Part shown: positions 63,987 to 64,000 of the stretch, piece after piece
Position numbering within the stretch: position 1 is the first letter of the stretch
Layout of the letters: the number at the start of each line of letters is the position of its first letter
Notes under the pieces: generated by a model
The model's input: the letters and a program-made list of their open reading frames with translations, nothing else
Database searches by the model: none
What the model was told of the DNA's origin: nothing
Translations under genes and position numbers: made by a program
Assembly: GCA_022360445.1 (NCBI GenBank)
Contig: JAKSCV010000022.1
Location: 1 to 64,000 of the forward strand
DNA: 64,000 bases
Direction: 5' to 3'
From: Gammaproteobacteria bacterium
GTDB lineage: Bacteria; Pseudomonadota; Gammaproteobacteria; UBA5861

Positions 63987-63999
63987 GACATATTGTAAC
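63987..63999 (-). promoter_or_regulatory. Possible Zur box at right edge
   Basis: On the minus strand GTTACAATATGTC resembles the Zur core GTTATA-N-TATAAC at 9 of 12 positions. It is 17 bases from the metal-binding gene and is cut by the window end, so the full site cannot be judged. Confidence 0.3.
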
Positions 64000-64000
64000 G

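Noticed and set aside
1-64000. CRISPR array, prophage or integrated island
   Set aside because: No regularly spaced repeats, phage structural genes, integrase or tRNA-end duplication were seen; the only mobile gene is the RAYT.

Overview
The window reads as a chromosomal segment of a gammaproteobacterium of moderate GC. The evidence is gene content. There is an aconitase B, a FadD-type acyl-CoA ligase, FabI, cobalamin-dependent MetH, and an mtaD-ubiG-mupP cluster in the order known from Pseudomonas. There is also a GlyGly-CTERM exoprotease, a sorting signal typical of marine and aquatic Gammaproteobacteria. I cannot name the genus. No phage, plasmid, CRISPR or rRNA is visible.

Layout. 1-3.9 kb: 3' end of uvrB, then acnB with a strong terminator. 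4.0-5.3 kb: a thioredoxin-fold protein and a VOC-fold protein. 5.6-10.6 kb (minus): a cytochrome c maturation operon ccmCDEFHI, tightly coupled by ATGA overlaps but without ccmA, ccmB and ccmG. 10.8-20.2 kb (plus): a complete carbon-phosphorus lyase operon phnCDE-GHIJKLM, preceded by a well-formed Pho box and ended by a 2H-phosphoesterase-fold gene instead of phnN/phnP. 20.2-26.6 kb: fadD, a broken yfcH-like gene, a REP-associated tyrosine transposase (RAYT) between inverted repeats, a pirin/FMN-reductase/DUF2798 operon divergent from a LysR regulator, and a small RAYT-derived repeat element. 26.8-30.8 kb (minus): mtaD-ubiG-mupP-rmuC. 31-39.8 kb: fatty-acid and redox genes, an EamA transporter, cytochrome c' and b561, metY, a CX5R phosphatase-like protein, a YlqF-type GTPase and an aldo-keto reductase. 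39.8-45.4 kb: metH divergent from an ArsR-methyltransferase fusion plus metF. 45.4-50.8 kb: a PlsC-alpha/beta hydrolase fusion, a 3-hydroxyacyl-CoA dehydrogenase, a metallo-beta-lactamase-fold hydrolase and fabI. 51.1-58.8 kb: a four-gene peptide ABC transporter of the Yej/Dpp type with unusual membrane additions, overlapping tail to tail with an astacin metalloprotease. 59.3-64 kb: tRNA-Val, alanine dehydrogenase, fetAB and a zinc/manganese-type ABC pair running off the right edge.

How the genes work together. The phn operon would import and break down phosphonates under phosphate starvation. metY, metH, metF, mtaD and the ArsR-methyltransferase protein form a methionine/SAM-cycle set spread over several units. 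fadD, the acyl-CoA dehydrogenase, the enoyl reductase-like SDR, the 3-hydroxyacyl-CoA dehydrogenase, fabI and the acyltransferase fusion cover lipid turnover and synthesis. The secreted astacin and the peptide importer sit end to end and could form a proteolysis-and-uptake pair.

The most unusual points are these: the membrane-anchored, coiled-coil solute-binding protein with expanded permeases; the phn operon's 2H phosphoesterase; the ArsR-methyltransferase regulator with a palindromic operator; the acyltransferase-hydrolase fusion; and the RAYT element with a deleted derivative about 3 kb away. All functions are read from sequence motifs and family knowledge; no searches were run.
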